Shown here piece by piece: positions 53,530 through 63,620 of a stretch of DNA of 64,000 nt. The notes beneath the pieces are model-generated. The model saw nothing but the letters and a program-made list of their open reading frames with translations, made no database searches and had not been told where the DNA came from. The DNA is taken from the NCBI RefSeq assembly GCF_029210365.1, contig NZ_JARGES010000043.1, forward strand, positions 248,001 to 312,000. The letters run 5' to 3'. A program made the position numbers and the translations under genes. This stretch comes from Mesorhizobium sp. YIM 152430. Lineage in GTDB: Bacteria > Pseudomonadota > Alphaproteobacteria > Rhizobiales > Rhizobiaceae. Position 1 is the first letter of the stretch. Each line of letters opens with the position of its first letter.

Positions 53530-55830
53530 TCAGCTTGTCGACCGGGCGTCGAGGCCCGTCGTTGCGGCGGCAAAGCGCCGGAGGCGCAATGCATTTGCCA
53601 GAACGAACACGCTCGAGAGAGCCATCGCGCCTGCCGCGAGGACCGGCGACAGGAGAATCCCGAATTCGGGGTACAAAATGCCGGCCGCGACCGGGATCAG
53701 CGCCGCATTGTAGGCGAAGGCCCAGAACAGGTTCTGCCGAATGTTGTCGATCGTCGCCTTCGACAGGGCGATGGCGTTCGCAATGCCTTGCAGGCTTCCG
53801 GACATCAGGACGACGTCGGCAGCCTCGATCGCGATATCGGTTCCCGTTCCGATGGCCAGCCCCACATCCGCTTCGGCGAGCGCCGGCGCATCATTGATGC
53901 CGTCGCCCACGAAAGCCACCGCGCCATGCTCGCGCTTCAGGCGACGAATCGCATCGACCTTGCCGCCCGGAAGCACTTCCGCGACGACGTCGTCGATGCC
54001 GAGACGACCGGCGATGGCCTGTGCCGTCCGCGAGTCGTCGCCGGTAACCATAGCAACCTTGATGCCGAGACGATGGAGCGTGGCGATCACAGGTGGCGTC
54101 GCGGCCTTGACCGGATCAGCGACCGCGATGACGGCCGCCGCTTTTCCACCGATCGCAGCATAGAGCGGTGTCCTTCCATCGGCGGCAAGCCGATCCGCCA
54201 TGGTGCGAAAGCCCGTCACGTCGACGCCGATAGCCGCCATGAACCGCTCGGCGCCGACCTCGACGCGCAGTCCGTCTATGGTGGTGGCGCGAACACCAAG
54301 GCCGGTCACGGATTCGAAGGATGCGATCTGGGGTAGAGCGATGCGCTCCGCCTGCGCCGCATCGACGATCGCTCCGGCGATCGGATGTTCCGACTTCGAC
54401 TCGGCCGCAGCGACCAGACCCAGAACCGTGGAGCGATCGAACCCGTCGGCAGTTTCGAAATCGGTGAGCGAGGGCTTGCCTTCCGTCAACGTTCCCGTCT
54501 TGTCGAAGGCGACGACCTTGGCGTTCTTAAGCGATTGCAGGGCCTCGCCCCTGCGAAAGAGCACGCCCATTTCCGCGCCGCGACCGGTGCCGACCATGAT
54601 CGATGTCGGCGTGGCAAGACCCATGGCGCAGGGACATGCGATGATGAGGACGGCGACGGCGTTGACGAGGGCAAATGTCAGCGCAGGCGACGGACCGAAG
54701 ACCAGCCAGATGACGAAGGTCAGCACCGCGATGGCCATCACCGCGGGGACGAACCACAGCGTGATCTTGTCGACCAAAGCCTGGATCGGCAGTTTCGAAC
54801 CCTGCGCCTCCTCGACCATGCGGATGATCTGTGCAAGCATGGTCTGGCTGCCGACGGCGGTCGCCCGGAACGAGAATGCGCCCTTCTGGTTTACGGTGCC
54901 GCCGACGACGATGCTGCCCAGGGATTTTGCCACCGGAACGGGTTCGCCGGTGATCATGGATTCGTCGACATAGCTTTCTCCCTCGATGAGTTCGCCATCG
55001 ACCGGAATGCGCTCGCCGGGACGAACGTCGATGACGTCTCCCGCTGCGACCTCCGCGATCGACAGTTCAACGGCCCCGCCCCCGCGGCGCACACGCGCGG
55101 TCCTCGGCTGCATTCCTACTAGCCGCTTGATCGCCTCCGACGTCCGACCCTTTGCCCGCGCTTCGAGATACCTTCCCAGGAGGATGAGGGTGACGATGAC
55201 CGCGGCCGCCTCATAGTAGACGTTGACGGTGCCCTCGGGCAGTAAGCCCGGCGCAAAGGTGGCGACGAGCGAGTAACCATAGGCCGCAGCCGTGCCCACG
55301 GCGACGAGCGAGTTCATGTCGGGCGCTGCACGGAACAGGGCGGGAAAACCCTTCCGATAGAAACGGAGACCCGGCACGAACAGGGTGAATGTCGTCAGCG
55401 CGCACTGGATATACCAGTTCCAGTTCATGCCGATCGAACGTTCGATAAGCCCATGGATCCAAGGCAGCAGATGCACGCCCATTTCGAGTATGAAAACCGG
55501 CAGTGTGAGTGCCGCTGCAAGCACGAAATCACGCCGCAATTCGCGGCGCTCCTCGTCCTTTCGCTTGCCGGCGCTCTCGAACAACGCTTCGGCATTCTCG
55601 CTATGACGGACCTCGTAGCCCGCTGCCGCGACGGCGGCCACCAGATCGGCCATATCCGCCGAACCGGCGATCGTTGCCCGTTCCGTCGCGAGATTGACGC
55701 TCGCATTCACGACGCCGGGAACCTGCCGCAATGCCTTTTCGACGGCGCCGACGCAGGACGCACAGCTCATGCCCTGCACGGTGAGCGAGGTCGTCGATGA
55801 AGTTTGACTTTTGCGGAACGGAGCGTTCAC
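53530..55830 (-). CDS. copA: Copper-exporting P-type ATPase
   Basis: The 766-residue P1B-ATPase pumps Cu(I) out of the cytoplasm. One N-terminal heavy-metal domain carries GMSCASC at residues 20-26. Eight transmembrane helices include CPC (IIACPCAMG). The actuator TGE is in MITGEPVP, phosphorylation is at DKTGTLTEG, the ATP-binding [11 protein letters not shown] is present, and the hinge is [10 protein letters not shown]. The gene is preceded by a MerR/CueR-type promoter and is monocistronic. Its stop faces the GT2 synthase terminator. No copper chaperone or regulator gene is adjacent. Confidence 0.96.
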   Translation of the reverse strand: MNAPFRKSQTSSTTSLTVQGMSCASCVGAVEKALRQVPGVVNASVNLATERATIAGSADMADLVAAVAAAGYEVRHSENAEALFESAGKRKDEERRELRRDFVLAAALTLPVFILEMGVHLLPWIHGLIERSIGMNWNWYIQCALTTFTLFVPGLRFYRKGFPALFRAAPDMNSLVAVGTAAAYGYSLVATFAPGLLPEGTVNVYYEAAAVIVTLILLGRYLEARAKGRTSEAIKRLVGMQPRTARVRRGGGAVELSIAEVAAGDVIDVRPGERIPVDGELIEGESYVDESMITGEPVPVAKSLGSIVVGGTVNQKGAFSFRATAVGSQTMLAQIIRMVEEAQGSKLPIQALVDKITLWFVPAVMAIAVLTFVIWLVFGPSPALTFALVNAVAVLIIACPCAMGLATPTSIMVGTGRGAEMGVLFRRGEALQSLKNAKVVAFDKTGTLTEGKPSLTDFETADGFDRSTVLGLVAAAESKSEHPIAGAIVDAAQAERIALPQIASFESVTGLGVRATTIDGLRVEVGAERFMAAIGVDVTGFRTMADRLAADGRTPLYAAIGGKAAAVIAVADPVKAATPPVIATLHRLGIKVAMVTGDDSRTAQAIAGRLGIDDVVAEVLPGGKVDAIRRLKREHGAVAFVGDGINDAPALAEADVGLAIGTGTDIAIEAADVVLMSGSLQGIANAIALSKATIDNIRQNLFWAFAYNAALIPVAAGILYPEFGILLSPVLAAGAMALSSVFVLANALRLRRFAAATTGLDARSTS

Positions 55831-55866
55831 GGCCGCTTCTCCTTCAATGCTTTCAAGCAGGAAAGG

Positions 55867-55897
55867 AAGATGGCGCTTCCAGCCACTGGAAGGTCAA
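55867..55897 (-). promoter_or_regulatory. CueR/HmrR-type copper-inducible promoter of copA
   Basis: On the minus strand TTGACC (-35, 55892-55897) and CATCTT (-10, 55867-55872) are separated by 19 bp instead of 17, the hallmark of MerR-family targets. The spacer holds the perfect dyad CTTCCAG-TGG-CTGGAAG (55876-55892). This matches known CueR operators nearly base for base. The copA ATG is about 36 bp downstream of the -10. Confidence 0.9.
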
Positions 55898-55955
55898 GCG
55901 CTCGATTGGCATGTTTTGCCTTCCGTCCGGCGCGAATGCCGGGCGGCGCGCCGGT

Positions 55956-56699
55956 TCAATAGACGGCGCGCCCGCCGGATATGTCGAAGACCGCCGCGGT
56001 CGTAAAGGAGCAATCCTCGGAAGCGATCCAGGTGATCATCGCCGCGACCTCGGCCGGCTCGACGAAACGGTTGAGCGGAATCTTGGCGAGCATGTAGTCG
56101 ATATGTTCCTGCGTCATCTGGTCGAATATGGCGGTGCGGGCCGCTGCGGGCGTCACGCAGTTCACCAGGATTCCCGACCCGGCGAGTTCCTTGCCGAGCG
56201 ACTTGGTCAACGCGATCAGGCCGGCTTTCGAGGCAGAGTAGTGCGAGGCGTTGGGATTGCCCTCCTTGCCGGCGATCGACGCCACATTGACGATTCGGCC
56301 ATAGCCCGAAGTCATCATCAGCGGCGCGAGGGCATGACACATGAGATAGGGGGCGACGAGATTGACCTCGATCGTGCGCCGCCAGATATCGGGTGCGAGT
56401 TCCCATGTCTTCGCGTTGCCGCCGGTGATGCCCGCATTGTTGACCAGGATATCGACCGGCCTGGCCTCGAAGCTCCTGCGCGCGGCTTCAGCGACCGCGA
56501 CATCATCGGTCAGTTCGACCACCGCGCCGCTTGCTTGTCCGCCAAGCGTGCGGACCGCTTCGCCTATGGCCGCCGCATCGACGTCCCACAATTCGACGGC
56601 CGCCCCACTGGCGATCATCCGCTCGGCCGTGGCAAAGCCGATTCCGCGCGCGCCCCCCGTGACGATGGCCTTGCGGCCCTGAAGATCGATGCGGTTCAT
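55956..56699 (-). CDS. Short-chain dehydrogenase/reductase (SDR)
   Basis: The 247-residue classical SDR has the NAD(P) motif VTGGARGIGFATAE at residues ~13-26, NNAG (ILVNNAGITGG), the catalytic Ser in VNVASIAG and the YSASK pair near residue 152. The C-terminal ISGGRAVY is the usual family end. It is last in the sugar-acid operon and overlaps the preceding gene as ATGA. It probably oxidises a sugar, lactone precursor or 2-keto-3-deoxy acid intermediate, but the family is too broad to choose one. Confidence 0.88.
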   Translation of the reverse strand: MNRIDLQGRKAIVTGGARGIGFATAERMIASGAAVELWDVDAAAIGEAVRTLGGQASGAVVELTDDVAVAEAARRSFEARPVDILVNNAGITGGNAKTWELAPDIWRRTIEVNLVAPYLMCHALAPLMMTSGYGRIVNVASIAGKEGNPNASHYSASKAGLIALTKSLGKELAGSGILVNCVTPAAARTAIFDQMTQEHIDYMLAKIPLNRFVEPAEVAAMITWIASEDCSFTTAAVFDISGGRAVY

Positions 56700-57607
56700 G
56701 CGCATTTGCCCCCTTGCTTGCGATCGATGCCATTCAGTTCGGCGACGATGTCGGCAAGCATCGGCACATAGTCGTCGCCCCGTCCGATCCCTTCGGCGGT
56801 CGCGAAGCTGTTCTTCACGCTCGACGCCATGTGCGAGGCAATGCCGCTCTCGCTGGCAAGGCCGGTCAGATAGCGCATGTCCTTGTGCGCGTTGCGCAAG
56901 GTGAACTTGTGCGCGTCGCGGTTCCGGTCGACCGCGTATTGCATGAAGGTCTGGAAGAAGCCGCAATCCATCCGGCCGCCATCGATGACGGCACGAAACG
57001 TTGCGGCGTCGACGCCGTTCCTGGCCCCGATCGCAAGCACTTCGGCATAAAGCGCGGCATAGCCCAGCGCGACGAAGTTGTTGAGAAGCTTGACCGTGTG
57101 GCCGGCGCCGACATCGCCCACCCGCACGATGCGAGCTGCCCAGCATCCGAGCAGCGGTTCGAGCCGCGCGAAATCCGCCTCGCTGGCGCCCACCATCGTA
57201 TCGAGTTTGCCTTCCCAAGCCTCCTTCGGCGTGCGCGCAAGCGGTGCGTCGACAAAGGCGATGCCGGCCGCCTTGCATCTGGCGGCGAGATCGCGCGTCG
57301 AGACGGGATTGCTGGTCGAACAATCGATGATCGTATGGACCGCACCCTTGGGCGACAGGATTTCTCCGACCACCGCTTCGACCTGCGGACTGCCGGGAAG
57401 GCACAGGAAGACGATGTCGCACCCGGCGGCGAGATTGGCCACCGTTTCCGCCTCGCTTGCACCGCGCTTGCGAAGATCCTCGACGGGCGCGCGGTTGCGA
57501 TGGCCCATGACGGTCATCGGATAGCCGGCCTCGACGATGTTCTTCGCCATGCCATGACCCATCAGGCCGACACCGATGAAGCCGATCTGTTCGCGTGCGC
57601 TGGTCAT
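56696..57607 (-). CDS. NAD-dependent 3-hydroxyisobutyrate-dehydrogenase-family enzyme (LtnD-like)
   Basis: The 303-residue beta-hydroxyacid dehydrogenase has IGFIGVGLMGHGMAKNI for NAD, STSNP for the substrate-binding DxS-type segment (IIDCSTSNPVSTRDLA), GAGHTVKLLNN with the catalytic Lys and the C-terminal helical domain. The family includes L-threonate and D-erythronate-related 2-dehydrogenases (LtnD), tartronate semialdehyde reductase and others. Being coupled by ATGA overlaps to the DenD-like gene upstream and the SDR downstream suggests a four- or five-carbon sugar acid as substrate (inference). Confidence 0.86.
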   Translation of the reverse strand: MTSAREQIGFIGVGLMGHGMAKNIVEAGYPMTVMGHRNRAPVEDLRKRGASEAETVANLAAGCDIVFLCLPGSPQVEAVVGEILSPKGAVHTIIDCSTSNPVSTRDLAARCKAAGIAFVDAPLARTPKEAWEGKLDTMVGASEADFARLEPLLGCWAARIVRVGDVGAGHTVKLLNNFVALGYAALYAEVLAIGARNGVDAATFRAVIDGGRMDCGFFQTFMQYAVDRNRDAHKFTLRNAHKDMRYLTGLASESGIASHMASSVKNSFATAEGIGRGDDYVPMLADIVAELNGIDRKQGGKCA

Positions 57608-58593
57608 GTTGCGTTTCCTCCGGTCTCATGTTTTCGGGCACGTTCGTCGGCGATATGCGCCTGTACGATCGCCGCGAAATCCGGATCGGCCTTGAAGCCC
57701 GCATTCGCCGCACGCTCGGCCGAAAAATCACGCGGCCAGCCGGCGACGATCCTGCTTATCGCCGCATCCGGCTCGCGCCTGATCAGCGCCACCGTTTCGT
57801 CGCCGGCGATCCGGCGCAGTGTGTCGACCATCTCGCCGACCGTGACCGACAGGCCGGGCATCGTCAGTGAACGCCGGTCGCCAAGATCGGCCGTGTCGAG
57901 CGTGGCCGCATGAAGGAGAAAACCGACCGCCGCCGCCGGGCTCGCCACCCAATGACGTACGTCGTCGCCGACCGGCAAGACCGCCTCGACGCCGGCGAGC
58001 GGCTCGCGGATGATGCCGGAGAAGAAGCCCGAGGCTGCCTTGTTCGGCTTGCCGGGACGAACCACGATCGTCGGCAGCCGGATGCCGATGCCGTCGACGA
58101 AGCCCTTGCGGCTGTAGTCCGAAATGAGAAGTTCGCAGATTGCCTTCTGCGCCCCGTAGCTCGTCAGCGGCGCGTGCAGGAAAGTGTCGCGGATCGGTTC
58201 CTCGAACGGCGCCCCGAAGACGGCGATCGAGGAGGTGAAGACGAGGCGCGGCCGATAATCGTCGCCCGCAAGCCGGATCGCTTCCAGGAGGTTCTGCATC
58301 CCGACGAGATTGATCCGATACCCCTTCTCGAAATCGGTCTCCGCCTCGCCGGAGACGACCGACGCCAGATGAAAGATGACGTCCGGCCTGGCCTCGACGA
58401 GGTTCGTGATCGTATCCGCATCGGCAATGTCGCCGGCGCTCGTCGAAACGAGCGGCGAGGCGAATCCGCCTTCGACGACGTCGAAGCAATGGATCGCGGA
58501 GATCGGACGCCCGGAAAGCGTCCCGTCGGCAACAAGTGCATCGATCAGCCGGCGGCCGATCATGCCCGCGCCGCCAAGAACCAGTATGCGCAT
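57604..58593 (-). CDS. denD: NAD-dependent epimerase/dehydratase-family enzyme, DenD-like (D-erythronate dehydrogenase type)
   Basis: The 329-residue extended SDR starts MRILVLGGAGMIGRRL. It has FHLASVVSGEAETDFEKGY, the conserved-in-DenD RPRLVFTSSIAVFGAPF and YGAQKAICELL with the catalytic Tyr-Lys, then LPTIVVRPGKPNKAASGFFSGIIREPL. The last segments are characteristic of D-erythronate dehydrogenase, which oxidises D-erythronate at C2. The ATG at 58593 has GGGAG 7 bases upstream, better placed than for the ATG at 58599. The usual pathway partners OtnK and OtnC are not in the window, so another sugar acid could be the substrate. Confidence 0.78.
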   Translation of the reverse strand: MRILVLGGAGMIGRRLIDALVADGTLSGRPISAIHCFDVVEGGFASPLVSTSAGDIADADTITNLVEARPDVIFHLASVVSGEAETDFEKGYRINLVGMQNLLEAIRLAGDDYRPRLVFTSSIAVFGAPFEEPIRDTFLHAPLTSYGAQKAICELLISDYSRKGFVDGIGIRLPTIVVRPGKPNKAASGFFSGIIREPLAGVEAVLPVGDDVRHWVASPAAAVGFLLHAATLDTADLGDRRSLTMPGLSVTVGEMVDTLRRIAGDETVALIRREPDAAISRIVAGWPRDFSAERAANAGFKADPDFAAIVQAHIADERARKHETGGNAT

Positions 58594-58619
58594 CGGCATC
58601 TCCCTCCCCTCCTGAACTT

Positions 58620-60434
58620 TCAGTGGTTGTCGCGCGGAACGAGCGGCATCTTGCCGTCGACACCACCCTGGGCGAGCCGGCGGTAGGCGACGGCCGGTTC
58701 CAGCACCATGCCCGTTTCGAGCTGAGAGACGAGGCCGCGCTGAATCTCCTGCCAGGGCGTCTGGTGCGCTGGAATCTCATATCCGCCCCGGCGTTCGAGC
58801 TCGGTGCGGCGGCCTTGCAGTTCGCCGTCTTCGACCAGCATGTCAGCCGTGCCGTTCTTCAGGTCGATGCGGACGCGGTCGCCGGTCCTGAGCAGCGCCA
58901 GCCCGCCATTGAGCGCCGCCTCCGGCGAGGCGTTGAGGATCGAGGGTGAACCGGAGGTTCCCGACTGGCGGCCGTCGCCGATGCAGGGCAAGGAGTGGAT
59001 GCCGCGCTTGATGAGGTAATCCGGGGCGCGCATGTTCACCACTTCGGCCGCACCCGGATAGCCGATCGGCCCCGCACCCCGCATGAAAAGGATGCAATGC
59101 TCGTCGATCCCGAGCGCCGGATCGTCGATGCGGTGATGGTAGTCCTCCGGCCCGTCGAACACGATCGCCCGCCCCTCGAATGCCATGGGTCGAGCAGGGT
59201 CGGACAGATAGCGGTCGCGGAATTCCTGCGAGATCACCGACATCTTCATGATGGCGCTGTCGAACAGGTTTCCGCGCAACACCCGGAAGCCGGCATTGGT
59301 CTTCAGCGGCCGGTCGAAGGGCCGGATGACGCGATCGTCCTCGATCGCGGCGGCGCGGCAGTTCTCGCCGATCGTGCGCCCGTTGACGGTGATCGCGTCC
59401 GCGGCGATCAAGCCGTTGGCCATCAGTTGCGCGACCACGGCCGGCACGCCGCCTGCGTGATAGTAGTCCTCACCCAGATATTCTCCTGCCGGCTGGAGAT
59501 TGACCAGAAGCGGCACGTCCTCGCCATAGGTCTGCCAGTCGTCGATCGTCAGTTCCACCCCGACATGGCGCGCCAATGCGTTCAAATGGATCGGAGCGTT
59601 GGTGGAGCCGCCGATGGCCGAATTGACGCGTATGGCATTGACGAAGGCGTCGCGCGTCAGGATGTCGGACGGCTTCAAGTCCTCTCCGACCATTGCGACG
59701 ATCCGCTTGCCGGTCAGGTAGGCCATTTCCTGGCGGTCCCGGTAGGGAGCCGGGATCGCGGCCGAACCGGGAAGCTGCATACCCAGCGCCTCGGCCAGGC
59801 TGTTCATGGTGGTCGCCGTCCCCATCGTGTTGCAATAGCCGGTGGAGGGAGCCGAACTGGCCACCAGCTTGATGAAGCCGGCATAGTCGATCTCGCCGGC
59901 GGCCATCATCTCGCGCGCCTTCCAGACTATGGTGCCCGATCCGGTTCGTTCGCCGCGGAACCAGCCATTGAGCATCGGTCCGACCGAAAGAGCGATGGCC
60001 GGGATGTTGACCGTCGCCGCCCCCATCAGCATGGCGGGGGTCGTCTTGTCGCAGCCGATGTTCAACACCACGCCGTCGAGCGGGTAGCCGTAGAGCACCT
60101 CGACCAGGCCGAGATAGGCGAGATTGCGGTCGAGCGCGGCTGTCGGGCGCTTGCCGGTTTCCTGGATCGGATGGACGGGAAACTCGATCGCGATGCCGCC
60201 CGCCTCGCGAATACCCTCGCGCACCCGCTTGGCGAGTTCGAGGTGATGACGATTGCACGGCGACAGGTCGGAGCCGGTCTGTGCGATGCCGATGATCGGC
60301 TTTCCCGACTGCAATTCCTCCTGCGACAGGCCGTAATTGAGATAGCGTTCGAGATAGAGCGCCGTCATGTCCGGGTTCAGCGGATTGTCGAACCAGGCGC
60401 GCGACCGCAGCTTTCGACCTTCACCCATCGTCAT
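58620..60434 (-). CDS. IlvD/Edd-family sugar-acid dehydratase (arabonate/xylonate-type)
   Basis: The 604-residue protein belongs to the dihydroxyacid/sugar-acid dehydratase family with a 2Fe-2S cluster. Conserved segments include [15 protein letters not shown] (cluster cysteine), [15 protein letters not shown] (second cysteine), [15 protein letters not shown] (third cysteine) and [14 protein letters not shown]. The C-terminal half and length match L-arabonate/D-xylonate dehydratases better than IlvD, which is shorter. It converts an aldonate to a 2-keto-3-deoxy acid. The ATG at 60434 has GGGAGGG 8 bases upstream. The position after DenD-type genes in the operon suggests convergent use for related sugar acids. 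Confidence 0.88.
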   Translation of the reverse strand: MTMGEGRKLRSRAWFDNPLNPDMTALYLERYLNYGLSQEELQSGKPIIGIAQTGSDLSPCNRHHLELAKRVREGIREAGGIAIEFPVHPIQETGKRPTAALDRNLAYLGLVEVLYGYPLDGVVLNIGCDKTTPAMLMGAATVNIPAIALSVGPMLNGWFRGERTGSGTIVWKAREMMAAGEIDYAGFIKLVASSAPSTGYCNTMGTATTMNSLAEALGMQLPGSAAIPAPYRDRQEMAYLTGKRIVAMVGEDLKPSDILTRDAFVNAIRVNSAIGGSTNAPIHLNALARHVGVELTIDDWQTYGEDVPLLVNLQPAGEYLGEDYYHAGGVPAVVAQLMANGLIAADAITVNGRTIGENCRAAAIEDDRVIRPFDRPLKTNAGFRVLRGNLFDSAIMKMSVISQEFRDRYLSDPARPMAFEGRAIVFDGPEDYHHRIDDPALGIDEHCILFMRGAGPIGYPGAAEVVNMRAPDYLIKRGIHSLPCIGDGRQSGTSGSPSILNASPEAALNGGLALLRTGDRVRIDLKNGTADMLVEDGELQGRRTELERRGGYEIPAHQTPWQEIQRGLVSQLETGMVLEPAVAYRRLAQGGVDGKMPLVPRDNH

Positions 60435-60537
60435 GATTGAACCCTCCCGATTGCCGCCCGTGCGAGTCATTTCCAGTAATTTGGCAGCGCTGCCATTCCT
60501 ATCGTGCGTTGGCTGCCGACACAACACCCTTGCGCCT

Positions 60538-62028
60538 TCATGTGGATGCTTCCTGCCTTTTGCGGAACGTCGAATACAGGACGGACGCCCAGATCAGGGC
60601 GAGCGCGACAGCGAGCACGGCGGCGATCGGGCGGTTGACGAAGGTCAGGAGCGAGCCGTCGGACTTGATCATCGTCGTGATGAAATTGTGCTCGAGGATC
60701 GGCCCGATCACGATACCGAGTATGCAGGGGGCGATCGGAATGTCGTTTTCTTCCATGAAGAAGCCGAGAAGGCCGAACACGAGCATGACGACGATGCCGT
60801 AGGCTGCATTGTTGGAGGCGAAAGCGCCGACGATGCAGAAGACGAGAATGATCGGCATCAGGATCGAACGCGGCGTGCGCAGCAGACCTCGCGCCAGCTT
60901 GATCACCATCCATCCCAAGGGAATCATCAGCAGATTGGCGAGAATGAAGATCAGGAAGACCGCATAGATCGTCTGCGGATTGAACAGGAACAGTGTCGGC
61001 CCCGGATTGAGACCCTTCACATAGAGAACCCCGATGACGATCGCCGTGATCGTGTCGCCGGGGATGCCGAAGACGAGCGCGGGAACCCATGCGCTCGACA
61101 GCGCGGCGTTGTTGGAGGATGTCGCCTCGACGAGACCCTCCACATGTCCCCTCCCGTATTTTTCCGGCGTTCGGGAAAAGCGCCGGCTGATCGCATAGCT
61201 CACATAGGCCGCCACATCGGCGCCCGCACCCGGCAGGATGCCGATCGCCGTGCCGGTCACGTTTCCCCTGATCTGCTGGCGCCAGTAGTGGGCCAGCATC
61301 CCGCCCCAATCGCGGAAGATGTTGCCGACCTTGACCTGGACATTGTCCCAGGACGGTGCCCCGGCCGCCATGGTTCGCATGACCTCGGAAACGGCGAACA
61401 ATCCGATCATGGCCGGAATGAAGTCGATGCCCGCCATCAGATCGGTCGAGCCGAAAGTAAAGCGCGGGACGCCCGACGCATTGTTGAGGCCCACCGTCGC
61501 GACTAGAAGACCGATCAGCAGGCTGACCATGCCCTTGACCGGCGAGGCCGACCCGATGAAGGTCGCGCAGGTGAGGCCGAGCATCGCCATCCAGAAATAT
61601 TCCTGCGACGAGAAGCTCAGCGCGAACTCCGCCAGCGCCGGTGCAGCGAAAATCAGGACAAGCGTGCCGAAAAGCCCGCCGAGCGCCGAGAAGAGAACGC
61701 AGGCGCCCAGCGCCCTTTCCGCCTCCCCCTTACGCGTCATCGCATAGGCTTCGCTGGTATAGGCTGCCGAGGCAGGCGTACCGGGCATTCGCAGCAACGT
61801 TCCGGGAATGTCACCGGCGAAGATCGCCATTGCCGCGCAGGTCACCATCGCGCCGACGGCGGGAATCGGATCCATGAAGAAGGTCAGCGGCACCAGAAGA
61901 GCCGTCGCCATCGTGGCGGTCAGGCCCGGAACCGCTCCGACGAGCAGACCGAACAGGGCCGCTGCCGTGACGGTCGTCAGAACCTGCCAGGTGAAAACGA
62001 GCCCGAATGCCTGGAACATCGCGTCCAT
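60538..62028 (-). CDS. tctA: Tripartite tricarboxylate transporter, large permease (TctA family)
   Basis: The 496-residue protein has about twelve membrane helices. Family motifs are [21 protein letters not shown] near the N-terminus, [26 protein letters not shown], and [23 protein letters not shown], all typical of TctA. It forms the channel of a secondary carboxylate importer together with TctB and the periplasmic binding protein. The start at 62028 has GAGGAGGG just upstream. Gene order TctC-TctB-TctA then catabolic enzymes fits import of a sugar acid. Confidence 0.94.
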   Translation of the reverse strand: MDAMFQAFGLVFTWQVLTTVTAAALFGLLVGAVPGLTATMATALLVPLTFFMDPIPAVGAMVTCAAMAIFAGDIPGTLLRMPGTPASAAYTSEAYAMTRKGEAERALGACVLFSALGGLFGTLVLIFAAPALAEFALSFSSQEYFWMAMLGLTCATFIGSASPVKGMVSLLIGLLVATVGLNNASGVPRFTFGSTDLMAGIDFIPAMIGLFAVSEVMRTMAAGAPSWDNVQVKVGNIFRDWGGMLAHYWRQQIRGNVTGTAIGILPGAGADVAAYVSYAISRRFSRTPEKYGRGHVEGLVEATSSNNAALSSAWVPALVFGIPGDTITAIVIGVLYVKGLNPGPTLFLFNPQTIYAVFLIFILANLLMIPLGWMVIKLARGLLRTPRSILMPIILVFCIVGAFASNNAAYGIVVMLVFGLLGFFMEENDIPIAPCILGIVIGPILEHNFITTMIKSDGSLLTFVNRPIAAVLAVALALIWASVLYSTFRKRQEAST

Positions 62029-62040
62029 TCCGCCCTCCTC

Positions 62041-62511
62041 CTACCAGGGCAGCCGTGGCATCACGCCGAACGGCAATGGAACCAGCAGCAGGCTGCGGAA
62101 GACATAGTCGGTGGCCATCGTCGCCGCGACGGCGAAGAAAATCGCCTTGCCCCATGAGACCGACAGCAATCGAAACAGGACGAGGAGCATCGCGAAGGAA
62201 ATCGGCACGAAACCGACACGACGGGCAAGGAAGATATAGGCGATGATGCAAAGGATCGTGACGAGAACGGCAAGCAATGCGCCCGGCTGACGGGTCCATT
62301 CGGTTCGCGCGACCAGCGGCAGCCGTCCCGCCTGCCATCCCTTGACGAACAGAATGAGCGCGCAGCAGACCATCGCCAGCCCTATCAGCGTCGGAAAGGC
62401 CGCCGCGCCATATTGCTGTCCGGGTACAGCCGGCAAGGTGCGCGCATAGATAGCTATGGCGGCTCCGAGAAAAAGGAGCACGATGCCGAGCATCGTGTCG
62501 CTGAACCGCAT
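62041..62511 (-). CDS. tctB: Tripartite tricarboxylate transporter, small permease (TctB family)
   Basis: The 156-residue protein has four predicted membrane helices. MLGIVLLFLGAAIAIYARTL and the GAAAFPTLIGLAMV loop are typical of TctB. It ends 12 bp before tctA on the same strand. TctB proteins are poorly conserved, so position between TctC and TctA carries much of the weight. Its role is to support the TctA channel. Confidence 0.9.
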   Translation of the reverse strand: MRFSDTMLGIVLLFLGAAIAIYARTLPAVPGQQYGAAAFPTLIGLAMVCCALILFVKGWQAGRLPLVARTEWTRQPGALLAVLVTILCIIAYIFLARRVGFVPISFAMLLVLFRLLSVSWGKAIFFAVAATMATDYVFRSLLLVPLPFGVMPRLPW

Positions 62512-62589
62512 CAGGACCTCCGCCCTACCGCTTGCAGACTTGATCGATCGCCTGCCGGCCGTCCGGCCGACAGGCTCCGCCGTCCGGGC

Positions 62590-63564
62590 TTATTGCGCGA
62601 GCCCGACCGCCTCCATCGTTTCGCCGAGCGAAGCGTCGGCCTGTTCCATGAACGCCCCGAACTCTTCGCCTCTGGCCCAGCGCACGCCATAGCCCTGCGC
62701 GGCCATGAAGTTCTGGTAGTCCTCGCTGTTGTAGACGGCTTCGAGTGCATCCATCAGGCGCGTGGCGACGTCATCGGGCAAACCCTGCGGACCGACGATG
62801 CCGCGCCATGCGCCGATCTGCCAGTCGGAGCCGATCGCTTCAGACAGGGTCGGCACATCAGGAAAAAGTTCGGCGCGTTCCGGGCCCATCAGGCCGAGCG
62901 ACTTGACGCGGCCGGCTTCGATCAGCCCGCGCGCCTCGACGAGCGAGACGGGAACGAGGTTGACGCCGCCGGCCATCAGATCCTGCAAGCCGGATGCCGC
63001 GCCATCGCTCGGCACCCAAGGCACATTCACCGGATCGATGCCGCGATCGTTCAGCAGGCCGGCGATCGCCAGATGCCAGATGCCGCCCTGGCCGGTTCCC
63101 GATGCGCGGAACGTTCCGGCGGGCGAACCGGCAATCGCGTCCAGAAGATCTTCCAGCGTGTCGTATTCGGAATCGGCAAGCACCTGGACCCCGGCGGCAT
63201 CCTCATTCATCAGGGCGAGCGGCATGTAGTTCGCGTAGGTCAGTTCCGTCAGGCCCTGCCAGTGCATCATGCCGATCTCGACGGTCGCGATGCCGATCGT
63301 GTAGCCGTCCGGCTCCGCCTCGGCGATGGCGGAATGGCCGACAACGCCGGAACCGCCGGTCCGGTTCACCACGCTGACCGGCTGACCGAGTTCCCGTTCG
63401 AGGCCGGCGCCGATGATGCGCGCGGTGGCATCGGTGCCTCCGCCCGCGCCCCATGGCACGATCAGGGTCAATGGCCTGTCGGGATATTGCGCCGCGGCAT
63501 ACGGTATGCTCCCTGCGGTAACCGTGAGCGCGGCGCCCAGTGCCAGAACGGTTCTTGCAATCAT
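62590..63564 (-). CDS. tctC: Tripartite tricarboxylate transporter, periplasmic substrate-binding protein (TctC/Bug family)
   Basis: The 324-residue periplasmic receptor has a signal peptide (MIARTVLALGAALTVTAGSI, cut near AAAQYP) followed by the Bug start YPDRPLTLIVPWGAGGGTDATAR. The conserved GGSGVVGHSAIAEAEPDGYT segment and a central Asp in the ligand loop are also present. Ligands of the family are carboxylates. The ATG at 63564 has GGAGG 8 bases upstream. It heads the transporter-catabolic operon, 54 bp after the LacI-family gene. Confidence 0.94.
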   Translation of the reverse strand: MIARTVLALGAALTVTAGSIPYAAAQYPDRPLTLIVPWGAGGGTDATARIIGAGLERELGQPVSVVNRTGGSGVVGHSAIAEAEPDGYTIGIATVEIGMMHWQGLTELTYANYMPLALMNEDAAGVQVLADSEYDTLEDLLDAIAGSPAGTFRASGTGQGGIWHLAIAGLLNDRGIDPVNVPWVPSDGAASGLQDLMAGGVNLVPVSLVEARGLIEAGRVKSLGLMGPERAELFPDVPTLSEAIGSDWQIGAWRGIVGPQGLPDDVATRLMDALEAVYNSEDYQNFMAAQGYGVRWARGEEFGAFMEQADASLGETMEAVGLAQ

Positions 63565-63597
63565 CTTCGTTTCCTCCCTTGGCAATGAATCGGATGG

Positions 63598-63620
63598 GAC
63601 CGATGCCTCCCGCATCGGTC
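63598..63620 (-). repeat. Perfect 9-bp inverted repeat between lacI-type gene and tctC
   Basis: GACCGATGC-CTCCC-GCATCGGTC forms a stem of nine perfect base pairs with a 5-base loop. It overlaps the LacI-family stop codon and lies ~34 bp before the tctC start. There is no T-run, so it is not a standard terminator. An operator, an mRNA-processing or stabilising hairpin, or an attenuating structure are possible. Confidence 0.6.

Noticed and set aside
58995-60440. A 481-codon plus-strand frame opposite the dehydratase
   Set aside because: Antisense shadow; the dehydratase shows all cluster cysteines and family motifs.
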